A DNA stretch of 64,000 nucleotides from Candidatus Brocadia sapporoensis (GTDB taxonomy: Bacteria; Planctomycetota; Brocadiia; Brocadiales; Brocadiaceae): contig NZ_MJUW02000101.1 of NCBI RefSeq assembly GCF_001753675.2, positions 1 through 64,000 on the forward strand, in the 5' to 3' direction. Numbering within the stretch: position 1 is the first letter of the stretch; every line of letters begins with the position of its first letter. Below, one piece after another: positions 45,294 to 54,399 of this stretch. Made by a program: the position numbers and the translations under genes. The notes beneath the pieces are model-generated. The model was not told where the DNA came from, searched no databases, and was given only the letters and a program-made list of their open reading frames with translations.

Positions 45294-47315
45294 ATGGACA
45301 AAAAATATACAGGTCTGTTTTGGTGCGGCTTACTGTTGTTTGCAATGATCATGTTGATTTTGCCCTTCGGGGTATTTGCCATGCCGGCGTTTGATGGTAC
45401 CTTCGGGCTGAAGCAATCTTCGGGTTATTCGTTTTCTGCCAGACAATTCGGAGATGAATGGCATAACTGGATTGAGACAACCGATGGCTATGGGATTTAC
45501 CAGCATGCACAGACGGGTGATTGGCAATACTATGGGCCAGAAGAAGTTTCCGATAGTAATGATACCGAAACCAAAAGAAATCTACCTCTCGCTGGCAGGA
45601 AGGCGGGCGCCGTTGTGGGTGAGGTTGATCCCTTCTTGCTTGGTATTCCGAAGGGTTTGCATCCATCAAGGGTTCGCCAGCCGGGACGTCATCAGACTGC
45701 TTTTCTCACGGAATACAGGTTAGCCAGGACAACTGCAAAAAACGCCGACAGTCACCTCCTGGTTATCGGCGTAGATTATGCCACGACAACTGCCAAGTAT
45801 ACAGATGCAGAAATACAGCCGCAGCTTTTTGGAGCAAGCAACAGCGTTGCGGATTATTATGACAGGACGTCCTATTCCGCTGTAAAAATCCTTCCTGCGT
45901 CAGAATCCTACGGAACATCCAATGACGGCTTTATCGGATGGCTGCGGTTGAGCGGAAGTCATCCAAATACAGGTTCATCCACCAATACGAAAAATCAACA
46001 AATTGCAAAGGATGCAATCATAGCCGCGGATCCTTATATTAACTATGCTGACTATGATACAAATGCGAATGGTGTCATTGAGCCGACAGAGCTTTCCATT
46101 ATAATCATAGTGGCTGGAAATGAGGCATCATATTGGGCCAAAACGCCATCTGTGTGGGCTCATCAGTGGAATATGAATGCTGTTGGTTTTCCGGTGGTCG
46201 ATGACAAAACTATAAAATTTTATGCGCAGTTTGGAGAAACACATTACAATCCTGACGATAATTACCATATGGCCACCTTTGGTGTCATGGCCCATGAATT
46301 GGGGCATTTGTTGTTCTCGTTGCCGGATTTATATGATACCGACAAAAGCAACGGCGATTCTGAAGGTGTGGGATATCTTGATTTAATGGGGAGTGGGGGC
46401 TGGGGTGCGGCGTCAGGTGCAAACGCCGGATCATCCCCAACCCAGTTATCTGCATGGAACAAGGAATATCTTTCTTGGGGGGATGTAGCCACCATTTCAT
46501 CAGACCAAAATCTTTCCATTCCGAAGACAGACGGCAATAGCAATTCCATCTTTCGTATAAACACCAAAGACTTGAACCAATACTTCCTTATAGAAAACAG
46601 GCAATTTACCGGATACGACAAAGGTTTTCAACAGAAGACGGGTGAGTCGGGTCACGGTGGTCTGGCTATTTACCATATTGATACATTAAAAACAAATATG
46701 TGGCCAAACTACAATATGGTAAATGCTGACGTGGACAATAAGGGTGTAGATGTGGAAGAGGCCAATGAGGGAAGTTTCGGGAGCAGTATGCTAGATAATA
46801 AGATTGCCAGGGCGCATACCAATATGTTTTTTTTTAAGGGAAACAACGACCGTTTTACCGACACCACTACGCCGGGATCAAGACTCAAGGATGGCACTTC
46901 TACCGATATTCATATAAACAATATTTCTGCATATAGTGATACAATGACAGCCAGCATCTTTCTTGACCCAGTCGTTGCTGTCGAATTAGTTGCCTTCACC
47001 GTCTCAGCGGATAAGAGAGGCAAAGTTTTTCTCTCCTGGGAAACGGCGACAGAGACGAAAAATGCCGGCTTCAATCTTTATCGCTCCAGACACAGGGATG
47101 GCGAATACAAAAAGATCAACGATAGCCTCATACTTGCGAAAGGCGATGCTGTGTCAGGGGCTGATTACAGCTATATAGATACGATACCAGCAAGGGGGAC
47201 GTATTATTATAAACTGGAGGATATAGATTACAACGGCTTAAGTATCATGCATGGACCTGAGAAGGTAAGAGTAAGGACGATGGGTAGCGTGAAAAATCGT
47301 TCAGACGCTTTCTAG
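45294..47315 (+). CDS. Secreted M6-family metalloprotease
   Basis: The 673-residue protein starts at ATG 45294 behind GGAAGGAG, has a signal peptide (LLLFAMIMLILPFGVFAMP), an M6-type (immune-inhibitor A-like) zinc protease domain with HELGH (His334-Glu-Leu-Gly-His338) followed by the Met-turn-like LDLMGSGGWGAASG, and a C-terminal beta-sandwich domain (about 570-665; FLSWETATETKNAGFNLYRS, TYYYKLEDIDYNG) of the fibronectin-like type often ending surface proteins of planctomycetes. It is probably secreted or surface-attached and digests proteins. Confidence 0.9.
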   Translation: MDKKYTGLFWCGLLLFAMIMLILPFGVFAMPAFDGTFGLKQSSGYSFSARQFGDEWHNWIETTDGYGIYQHAQTGDWQYYGPEEVSDSNDTETKRNLPLAGRKAGAVVGEVDPFLLGIPKGLHPSRVRQPGRHQTAFLTEYRLARTTAKNADSHLLVIGVDYATTTAKYTDAEIQPQLFGASNSVADYYDRTSYSAVKILPASESYGTSNDGFIGWLRLSGSHPNTGSSTNTKNQQIAKDAIIAADPYINYADYDTNANGVIEPTELSIIIIVAGNEASYWAKTPSVWAHQWNMNAVGFPVVDDKTIKFYAQFGETHYNPDDNYHMATFGVMAHELGHLLFSLPDLYDTDKSNGDSEGVGYLDLMGSGGWGAASGANAGSSPTQLSAWNKEYLSWGDVATISSDQNLSIPKTDGNSNSIFRINTKDLNQYFLIENRQFTGYDKGFQQKTGESGHGGLAIYHIDTLKTNMWPNYNMVNADVDNKGVDVEEANEGSFGSSMLDNKIARAHTNMFFFKGNNDRFTDTTTPGSRLKDGTSTDIHINNISAYSDTMTASIFLDPVVAVELVAFTVSADKRGKVFLSWETATETKNAGFNLYRSRHRDGEYKKINDSLILAKGDAVSGADYSYIDTIPARGTYYYKLEDIDYNGLSIMHGPEKVRVRTMGSVKNRSDAF

Positions 47316-47489
47316 AGGGCTTTTCTTTACTCAGGTCTCTCTTTTCCCACTCTATTGCCATTTGTATTGTATCGACAAGCCGATGCCTTGCTTTTGCATC
47401 TCATTTTGTGCTACATTCTTTAAAGAAAAGGTAAACCTACTTTTCGGTGTTTTTGATCTCAAAATATCTTGATTGTATAGGAATTTTCA

Positions 47490-47654
47490 ACATTGTCCGG
47501 TTAGAAATTTGCGGGTACGGTTTTGTCATACTCGAACGCTTTTATCGGGTATCTAGTGAACCCTGAACTTCCTGGATTCCCGCTAAAAACATGCGGGAAT
47601 GACATCTCGAAAGCAATAAAACAAGACGCGTAAATTTCTAACCGGACAACACTG
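47490..47654. mobile_element. MITE with 11-bp target duplication
   Basis: A 165-bp non-coding insert is flanked by direct repeats AGGAATTTTCA at 47479-47489 and 47655-47665. Its ends are inverted repeats of TTGTCCGGTTAGAAATTT (47494-47511 and about 47631-47648). It contains an internal hairpin GGATTCCCGC/GCGGGAATGAC. It interrupts the left flank of the 148-bp repeat; the uninterrupted counterpart at 52009 shows the empty site. The 11-bp duplication suggests mobilisation by an IS4/IS231-type transposase (inference). Confidence 0.8.
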
Positions 47655-47802
47655 AGGAATTTTCATTTTATTTAAGCGGATTACAGGGTGGCATGGACAA
47701 ACTTGTTTGTCCATGTTGTTTGAATATACACACGGATTTAGAATATATCACGCTGACAAACAAAGTTTGTCAGTGCCACCTTGTAACCGAAGACATAACT
47801 TG
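47655..47802. repeat. 148-bp palindromic repeat, copy 1 (core in A orientation)
   Basis: The unit has a left flank (AGGAATTTTCATTTTATTTAAG), a near-inverted repeat pair CGGATTACAGGGTGGCA (47677-47693) and TGCCACCTTGTAACCG (47774-47789), an 80-bp core (47694-47773) with two different end hairpins TGGACAAAC-TT-GTTTGTCCA and CTGACAAAC...GTTTGTCAG, and a right flank AAGACATAACTTG. The copy at 52009-52156 has the same flanks in the same direction but the core reversed. Confidence 0.85.
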
Positions 47803-48000
47803 AAATCCTCAGGAGATTCTACCATTTCTGGCTTGGTCCTGTAACAAGACACGCCTTGATTACAGGAGTTATGCTTGAGATTTAAATTTATCAGAACAAT
47901 GTTTCTGAAGATTGAAACCCACAGATTTCACGGGCACTGTAATAAATCAGATATGAAGTATTGAATACTCATTGTCAGGAAATGGAGGAAGGGGAGAACC

Positions 48001-48753
48001 TTGAAAATCGCTGGTATTTTTAACAGAACGAAACGTACTCGCAATGCAGACAAACTAAAATTAGACAAATTGCATTTAATTGATCTTGTCTGCCAAAACT
48101 ACCATGTTAAATCGTTAGCTGATTTGGGTGGGATTTGGGGTGTAAACGGAGGATATACCTTCTATGCATTGAAAAAGCATGGGATTAAACGGGCGTTTCT
48201 GGTTGATACGGACGTCACCGAAGAAGTGCGTCTGAAAGCAAAAAGGTTTCCTGTCCTGACTATTATCAATGAAAACTTTGGCATGAAAGACATTGCCAGG
48301 AGAATTGGCAAAGTAGATGCCATAATCTTGTTCGACGTGCTGCTCCACCAGGTGGATCCTGATTGGGATACTGTTCTGGAAATGTACGCCCCTTTCACCG
48401 ACATCTTTATCATTTACAACCAGCAGTTTATAGGATCGGACAAGACGGTCAGACTGTTCGACCTGGGATACGAGGGATTTTTTCAAAATGTTCCCCGTGC
48501 CAAGGATGATCCGCTTTATAAAGAAGTATTTGAAAAAATGTATGAAATGCATCCGCAGCATAACCGTATCTGGCGGGACATTCATAATATCTGGCAGTGG
48601 GGTATTGTCGATGATTGTCTTTTCGCAAAAATGAAGGAACTTGGATTCCGCTTGGAATACTACAGAAATTTCGGACAGTTTTATCACTTACATAATTTTG
48701 AAAATCATGCCTTTGTTTTCAAGAAAACAGAGGGGCATTATAGAGAATTATGA
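48001..48753 (+). CDS. SAM-dependent methyltransferase-like protein
   Basis: The 250-residue protein begins with TTG behind GGAGGAAGGGGAG. SLADLGGIWGVNGGYTFYAL resembles a SAM-binding first motif, followed by AFLVDTDVTEE and a DVLLHQVDPDWD segment in the place of the substrate-side loop. I see no further family signature. It could modify a small molecule or cell-surface sugar. It lies just inside the left inverted-core repeat. Confidence 0.75.
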   Translation: MKIAGIFNRTKRTRNADKLKLDKLHLIDLVCQNYHVKSLADLGGIWGVNGGYTFYALKKHGIKRAFLVDTDVTEEVRLKAKRFPVLTIINENFGMKDIARRIGKVDAIILFDVLLHQVDPDWDTVLEMYAPFTDIFIIYNQQFIGSDKTVRLFDLGYEGFFQNVPRAKDDPLYKEVFEKMYEMHPQHNRIWRDIHNIWQWGIVDDCLFAKMKELGFRLEYYRNFGQFYHLHNFENHAFVFKKTEGHYREL

Positions 48754-48772
48754 TATAAAAATAATACTTTAT

Positions 48773-48805
48773 GCTGCTGGTAAATACATGGTTATTTCCA
48801 GCAGC
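48773..48805. terminator. Hairpin after methyltransferase gene
   Basis: GCTGCTGG (48773-48780) and CCAGCAGC (48798-48805) form a strong stem extended by AAATA/TATTT. There is no U-tract, so it may be a Rho-independent-like pause or a processing structure. It starts 20 bases after the stop codon. Confidence 0.45.
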
Positions 48806-48948
48806 CATAACATGACAACCGATACGCGAATCGGCCTTGCCTCCAAAACGCACACTTCCGCCAAGCATCTATTTTGTTCAATACCAGTCATGCCCTGCAG
48901 GGCTAAATCCCTTTGTCCGTATCGTAATTAAAAATATAAATATTTTTA

Positions 48949-49006
48949 TTGACATTACATAAATTATTTCTTAAAGTATTAACCAATTGAGAATTGGTCT
49001 CAATTG
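48949..49006 (+). promoter_or_regulatory. Promoter with Fur-like palindromic operator
   Basis: TTGACA (48949-48954) and TAAAGT (48972-48977) with a 17-bp spacer form a promoter. CAATTGAGA (48984-48992) and TCTCAATTG (48998-49006) are perfect 9-bp inverted arms with a 5-bp spacer at the expected start site. TGAGAAT...TCTCA is close to a Fur-box core. Metal-dependent repression of the DUF2325 gene is inferred. Confidence 0.6.
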
Positions 49007-49034
49007 CAATATAAATTTTTGCAGGAGGATGAAC

Positions 49035-49352
49035 ATGTCGGTGCTTATTGTAGGAGGTGATCATTTAGGAAGTATCCCCAGGGAACTTGATAAAATCGGG
49101 GTTACAGAAATTCGTCACATAACGGGGAGGAGTGGGCAAAAGATTCGTGACGGAATTCCGGAGACCATGGATTTTATTATCGTACTCTATGACTTTGTGA
49201 ATCATAATCTCGCTAGCAAGATAAAGAATTTTGGTGAGAAAAGAAAAATCCCCATTGTATACGCAAAAAGGTCATGGTCCTCCATTTATCAGAAAATGAG
49301 AGAATGCCGGAAACAATTGGCAAAAGTAGGATTACAAGTTCTTTTGCATTAA
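49035..49352 (+). CDS. DUF2325 family protein
   Basis: The 105-residue protein has SVLIVGGDHLGSIPRELDKIG and the DFVNHNLASKIKN segment of DUF2325 proteins, small Rossmann-like proteins of unknown role often near metal-uptake or diheme genes. The start at 49035 is the second of two close ATGs after AGGAGG; translation from 49029 is also possible. It is preceded by the Fur-like operator. Confidence 0.85.
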   Translation: MSVLIVGGDHLGSIPRELDKIGVTEIRHITGRSGQKIRDGIPETMDFIIVLYDFVNHNLASKIKNFGEKRKIPIVYAKRSWSSIYQKMRECRKQLAKVGLQVLLH

Positions 49353-49542
49353 TGCCACAATAAACCATTTTTATGTTAATATGCAAGACATGTGTTTTAC
49401 CTTATCGTCTTAAAGTCAGAACAGACGTACTTAAGATGCTCGAAAAATGTGAATTCTATAAAGGGTGACGCGGACAATTCCAGCTTGTTCATGCCGCTCT
49501 TGTTGAATGATCGATCCGTATCACTTTAATAAATCATAAACT

Positions 49543-51843
49543 ATGAACTATTTTTTCAGAATATGCACTATCATTTCCTTGGTTGCGATAGTATTCTCCA
49601 GTTTGGGAGCAACTTTTGCCGGAGTGTCCTATACCCTTAGCAGGAATCCGGACTATTCGACCGATGACCGAGCCCTTATTCCTGCAGATACTCTGTACAT
49701 TAAGGTATCACAGAATATTCTCGACTACCGGGAAATAAAGAGACCCTTCTTTACCTTAAGGTCTCACATAACAAAAAGCAAAACAAAATATCCGTTATAT
49801 TGGAACAGCGATCTGATTGCGTTTACCGGAATTGCCCTCCTCGAAAACTACCCGGTTGGCGATAAGATCACCATCAAGATGACCTTGCGGGGAAAGAAGG
49901 CGAAGAATGAAATTACGAGGATTGACCAGTTTGTTGTTGGTAGCGCTGGAAAATGGTCATTGAAGGGCATCATCTCCGGAAAAGGAGATATGGGTACAAC
50001 ATTACTTGCAAATGCGCGTGTGCGGGTTCAGGGGGTGGCAGATATTAACACCGAAGACACCAGTTACCATCCCAAAGATGACGACAAATTTACCCTTTCA
50101 GATGGTCAGGGAAAATTTTCTATGTATTATGAAGGTATCTCCGGTCATGTTGTTACGGTTACCGCAGGCAAGGAAGGCTTTAAAAACGCAGGGAAGAAAA
50201 TCATCCTGGGTCAGGAAAAAGATGTTAGCATCACCCTCATCTCAGTTCCTGCGGAAGACCATCAGGACTATGAATACCGGTCACCTGGGTCGTGTAAAAA
50301 ATGTCACAACAATTTTTACAACGAATGGGAAGAAAGTGATATGGCCCACGCTGCCATTAATCCAGTCAACCAGCTTGTCTTTTTCCTTTATACATCATGG
50401 TACGTTACCGGTGACCGGAGCAATTTTATGGACAGTTCCATTTTTGACAATCCAAATCCGCCTTTTGTAGGAGACAAGGGAAAGATATTCGAGGACGCAA
50501 CGGGCAGGTACAAGATTCTGGGCGATGCAGGACATATCCATGATTGTGCCGATTGCCATTCCCCATCACACGCCTCAAAAACTCAGGCAGATGGTGTTAC
50601 ACCTCAGTGGGATATGAGGGCAGGCATACTGACAAAAGACGATAGGCTTTCCGTCATAGACAAGCAGGGAGTTCACTGTGATTTCTGCCATAAAATATGT
50701 CAGGTTCGCGACGAAGAGGAATACTGGACGGAACCGGGTGTGAATTACAAGGTACATCTCTTACGACCCGATCTATTGCGGGGATCGTCTCCTGAAGGAA
50801 AAGTTATGTTCGGACCCTTCGACGACGTTATCTATCAAGGAATGCAGGCATCCGTTGTTCCTCAATTTACAAAAAGTGAAATATGTTCACCTTGCCATCA
50901 GGATGCAAGAAAGCTCTATCTGCAACCGGTAGATGAAAATGGACAGCAAAACGGTGATGTGGTTGAGCGTATTTTATGGAGCGAGGACACCTATCGTGAG
51001 TGGCGTTTTAGTGGGTATAGCGGACTTGAGCCTGCGTATCCGGTCGCTAACTATGCCGGAAAGGTATTGCAATGTCAGGATTGTCACATGAAAGACCCGC
51101 CGTCTGATCCATCCACCGGCAAATCGATAGCAGATTATTCAGAAATAATGGACCCATTTTTTCTTATTTCCAAAGAGAAAAGTAAGTATGCCACCAAACG
51201 TGATCCCAGGACCGTTTATCCCCATCGTTTTGAGGGAACTAATCAGAATCTGCCGCCGGGAAAAAGAAAACGGTATTTAGATTGGGCAGTTGACCTGAAG
51301 ATTACCAATGAGAGCGAGGAAGGCGGCATCTTAAGCTTCGATGTGAACGTAACAAACTCCCATACAGGACACTCATTTCCTTCCGGAGTGACCCAGAGAA
51401 ACGTCGTCCTTCTCGTGGAGGCCATACAATCCGGAACAATCCTTACACAGAAAAATGGTCAGACCATAGACACGCCCGGTGGAAATTTCCCTAATGGCTA
51501 CTACAAGGGTGAGGGAGATTATGCTGGAAGACCAGGCAAAATCTTTATGAAACACAACAGGATGCTCGTGGATAACGAGGAACTGGCTCCTTTCTTTTAT
51601 GATATTCTGTATGCCCAGGCAGTTGAAGAGCTGTATGACACGAGGATTAAGGCCAACCAAACGGATATAACTCACTATGAATTTCAAACGCTGAACAACG
51701 ATGCTATTACTGTTACGGCCAGGCTTATCTACCGGTTTCTCCCCAAAGGCACCTTGGAATTTGCTGCTCAAAATGGATTTGTCATCCCTCTGGAAGAAAA
51801 TGACTATGAATCACATAAAGTGGAGCTATCGTTCGTGCCATGA
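49543..51843 (+). CDS. Secreted pentaheme cytochrome c with carboxypeptidase-regulatory-like domain
   Basis: The 766-residue protein has a signal peptide, an N-terminal beta domain with an MG2-like fold, a carboxypeptidase-regulatory-like segment (about 155-235) and five CxxCH heme motifs with first cysteines at 251, 335, 379, 448 and 511. The C-terminal 200 residues have a NSHTGHSFPSG segment that could supply a distal ligand; such domains occur in cytochrome c554-like and decaheme relatives. It should sit in the periplasm or an anammoxosome-like compartment. Its redox partner is unknown. It ends the cassette before the second repeat. Confidence 0.9.
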   Translation: MNYFFRICTIISLVAIVFSSLGATFAGVSYTLSRNPDYSTDDRALIPADTLYIKVSQNILDYREIKRPFFTLRSHITKSKTKYPLYWNSDLIAFTGIALLENYPVGDKITIKMTLRGKKAKNEITRIDQFVVGSAGKWSLKGIISGKGDMGTTLLANARVRVQGVADINTEDTSYHPKDDDKFTLSDGQGKFSMYYEGISGHVVTVTAGKEGFKNAGKKIILGQEKDVSITLISVPAEDHQDYEYRSPGSCKKCHNNFYNEWEESDMAHAAINPVNQLVFFLYTSWYVTGDRSNFMDSSIFDNPNPPFVGDKGKIFEDATGRYKILGDAGHIHDCADCHSPSHASKTQADGVTPQWDMRAGILTKDDRLSVIDKQGVHCDFCHKICQVRDEEEYWTEPGVNYKVHLLRPDLLRGSSPEGKVMFGPFDDVIYQGMQASVVPQFTKSEICSPCHQDARKLYLQPVDENGQQNGDVVERILWSEDTYREWRFSGYSGLEPAYPVANYAGKVLQCQDCHMKDPPSDPSTGKSIADYSEIMDPFFLISKEKSKYATKRDPRTVYPHRFEGTNQNLPPGKRKRYLDWAVDLKITNESEEGGILSFDVNVTNSHTGHSFPSGVTQRNVVLLVEAIQSGTILTQKNGQTIDTPGGNFPNGYYKGEGDYAGRPGKIFMKHNRMLVDNEELAPFFYDILYAQAVEELYDTRIKANQTDITHYEFQTLNNDAITVTARLIYRFLPKGTLEFAAQNGFVIPLEENDYESHKVELSFVP

Positions 51844-52008
51844 ATAAAAAGACGAATCTGGCACAAGAAATCTTTGGCTTGAAGATGATAAGCATCTTCT
51901 AAAGATAATTCCGGCATCGTTAACAATAATGATGAATGGAATTGACCCTGACGGGGTTGGTATACGAATTTCGCGCTTCTGATTCAGTTTTTTCTAACTC
52001 AATGGTAT

Positions 52009-52156
52009 AGGAATTTTTATTTTATTTAAGCGGGTTATAGGGTGGTACTGACAAACTTTGTTTGTCAGTATGATATATTCCACATCCATGTATATATTCA
52101 AATAACATAGACAAATAAGTTTGTCCATGCCACCCGGCAACCGAAGACATTACTTG
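52009..52156. repeat. 148-bp palindromic repeat, copy 2 (core inverted)
   Basis: Left flank AGGAATTTTTATTTTATTTAAG and right flank AAGACATTACTTG match copy 1 (47655-47802) in the same orientation, and the element has the same length. The 80-bp core (52048-52127) matches the reverse complement of copy 1's core at roughly four of five positions. The near-inverted pair CGGGTTATAGGGTGGTA / TGCCACCCGGCAACCG bounds it. This copy has no MITE in its left flank. Confidence 0.85.
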
Positions 52157-52720
52157 TTTGAGTCAGGACAAATCAAATTTTTTAAAAAATATTCATTTCC
52201 AAGCCTTCTCATCTGTTTTAAAGATTTTTTTTCTCGTTTTTTGCCAAAAACATCTTCATTAACGTCAATTCTGTAAACACTTTCATTTAATAGAATGATT
52301 GTGTGTGCAATCGTTACAAATTCGTTGCGTCACAAAAAGTAACTCCTTCGTTTTAGTTATTATTACAAGTAATTGCGTATCATTTAACCATAATCTACTC
52401 AGAAAATGTTACTATTAGTTATGCAAATTTTTTGTAAGTCTCATGTCATCATATTTTTTAGATTGTTCATAACATTAATTGTTACATAATGTTATAACTC
52501 ATAAATAAAATAGTATGCTTATTAATGGTTCGTGGCATAGCATCTGCTCTTTATCTCGACACAATAATAAATCATTATTGCATATTATCTTATTTTATTT
52601 ATCTGCAGATCACTTTTTCTCATATTTTTTTTGATGATCTGCATATTGAGAGAAGTCAGGGGCATATACCTTCCTGATGTTTCTCTTGAATTGATAAAGA
52701 CACAGGAGGGAAATAGAAGA
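52157..52720. other. AT-rich regulatory region upstream of sigma factor
   Basis: Over 500 bp of very AT-rich DNA without a gene. ATAACATTA (52469-52477) and TAATGTTAT (52487-52495) are perfect 9-bp arms with a 9-bp spacer. GTTAC-type words recur (52314, 52407, 52481). It likely holds the promoter and operators of the sigma factor gene. Confidence 0.45.
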
Positions 52721-53569
52721 ATGGAATTTGCGCTTCAGCTTTATCTAAAAGATCTGAAAAAAATATCTCCGCTTACTATGGAAGAAGAACGAGTGTTATT
52801 TGAAAAGATTATCTGTGGCGATTTAAGAGCGAGGGAGTCCGTTGTTACGGCACATCTTCCTTTGGTTATAAAGATTGCCAGTAGGTTTATCTATTATGGC
52901 ACTTCACTTTTGGATGTAATTAGTGAAGGGAATATCGGGCTTATCCGTGCTATGGAAAGATTTGACCACACGCTAGGCCAGCGATTTAGCAAGTATGCTT
53001 CGTGGTGGATTAAATGGACTATTCAGCGCGCTTTAATTAACAATTCAAAGACCATACATATTCCCATTTATATGGCAGGGCGAGTTTCAAAATGGAAAAA
53101 AACATCATCAAGTTTGACAAACAACCTTCGTAGGCCACCGGATCGAAATGAAATTGCTCAAGCATTGAATCTTAATGAGAAACAAGCCCGATGGGTCGAA
53201 AGGGCAGTAATGCACGCTCATATTCAGGCAGAGTCGAATTTAGCAAAAGACGACTCTGCGGAACTAAGTGAGCATATTCCTGACGTAAATGTAAAAATGC
53301 CTGATGAGGAGTTAATAGAATCTTATGACAAAAAAAAATTAGTAAAATTGCTTGAAACAATTGATCAACAAGAATCAAAGGTGTTAAAAATGCGTTACGG
53401 GTTTGATAATGCTGAACCCATGACCCTTCGGGAAATAAGTAAGAAGCTCAACATTAGTCGTGAGTGGGTGAGAAAGATTGAAAAAAATGCCTTGTTAAGA
53501 TTAAGCCAGCTTATGAGTTGTCATGAACAACGTATCAATAATAAAGGCATGCTCAAAAGTGCATGTTGA
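52721..53569 (+). CDS. RNA polymerase sigma factor, group 2-like sigma-70
   Basis: The 282-residue protein (start 52721 behind AGGAGG) has region 1.2 (LYLKDLKKISPLTMEEE), region 2 (VTAHLPLVIKIASRF, LLDVISEGNIGLIRAMERFD, FSKYASWWIKWTIQRAL), region 3 and region 4 (MRYGFDNAEPMTLREISKKLNISREWVRKIEK). The size and lack of region 1.1 fit RpoS/RpoH-like alternative sigmas. A longer in-frame start at 52631 is less likely. A small CxxC protein gene follows 65 bases on. Confidence 0.9.
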   Translation: MEFALQLYLKDLKKISPLTMEEERVLFEKIICGDLRARESVVTAHLPLVIKIASRFIYYGTSLLDVISEGNIGLIRAMERFDHTLGQRFSKYASWWIKWTIQRALINNSKTIHIPIYMAGRVSKWKKTSSSLTNNLRRPPDRNEIAQALNLNEKQARWVERAVMHAHIQAESNLAKDDSAELSEHIPDVNVKMPDEELIESYDKKKLVKLLETIDQQESKVLKMRYGFDNAEPMTLREISKKLNISREWVRKIEKNALLRLSQLMSCHEQRINNKGMLKSAC

Positions 53570-53634
53570 GGAACCGGTCAGACTAAGAGTGTTCTCTGCC
53601 GCGCAACATGGTCTTTTAGATAGAAGGAGATAAA

Positions 53635-53817
53635 TTGTCGAAAGGATTTTGTTACAGTTTTGCAGTAATGAGTACGTTAATGTTTGGTGCCGGTGTTGCA
53701 AATACCGTTTTTGTTGGTTCCACCATGGCAGAAAAAAGAATTTGTGATCATTGCGGACACATAGCATCAAAAGCAGAAAATGGTTGCAAGTGTGAGCGTC
53801 ACAGAGCAAAGCGCTAA
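53635..53817 (+). CDS. Small exported CxxC protein
   Basis: The 60-residue protein starts with TTG behind AGAAGGAGA, has a signal peptide-like N terminus (CYSFAVMSTLMFGAGVANTVFVG) and a short C-terminal knuckle CDHCGHIASKAENGCKCERH that may bind metal or form a disulfide. It is too short for most automated callers but the ribosome site and cysteines support it. It is a possible co-product of the sigma factor. Confidence 0.6.
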   Translation: MSKGFCYSFAVMSTLMFGAGVANTVFVGSTMAEKRICDHCGHIASKAENGCKCERHRAKR

Positions 53818-54399
53818 TAAGACACGAGGGTTACAATGTAAGCATGCTTGTCAACCGTATTATTATGCATTAAGCCGTTTAGAAATTTAACTTATACCCA
53901 ACTTTTATATCCAATCGGCTCCCAATTCCGTTGTCGTTAAGCGGTGTTAGCATACTATCATAAAAGCATTACAGTCGCATGGCTACCTTTTGCTGGGATG
54001 TCATCATTATTATAACGACATCCCAGCAAGAAGGAAGGATAGGAGGAGAGGTAATTCGGTATCCGCGTTTTGATTATTAACTACCGATTTACCGTAAGAT
54101 ATAATTAGCATTGAATGTGCCAATTGCAAAATATTTTGATTTCATAAAAAAAATTATCAACTAATCCTTTGTTAGAATAATGTATTTATGTAACATCATA
54201 CATAAATAATTATAATACAATAGGTTGTGATTGTTGTTGATCATTTTTGCTTAAATTTACAAAGTTTTGTTTTCAGGAAGGCGGTGTTTGTAAGGTTCAT
54301 TGTTAAAGTTCTACTCGCAATTAGTGACATTATGTGTTTAATATTTGTACACACGTGTATATATATTTGACAACGATGTTGCAAAAATAGTCGTTAAGA
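53818..54399. other. Intergenic region between convergent units
   Basis: Contains a perfect 13-bp hairpin TTGCTGGGATGTC (53990-54002) / GACATCCCAGCAA (54017-54029), which could terminate either side although no U-tract follows. TTGACA occurs near 54368. Otherwise AT-rich with no gene. Confidence 0.5.

Noticed and set aside
48115-48687. 190-codon minus-strand frame opposite the methyltransferase-like gene
   Set aside because: Its sequence is the reverse of a plausible protein; no start signal, no family.
47655-52156. CRISPR array from repeated hairpins
   Set aside because: Only two copies 4.2 kb apart with internal palindromes, no spacers and no cas genes.
53991-54028. Invertible promoter from the perfect 12-13 bp hairpin
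   Set aside because: Arms are too short and close, there is no recombinase gene nearby, and a terminator between convergent genes is a simpler reading.
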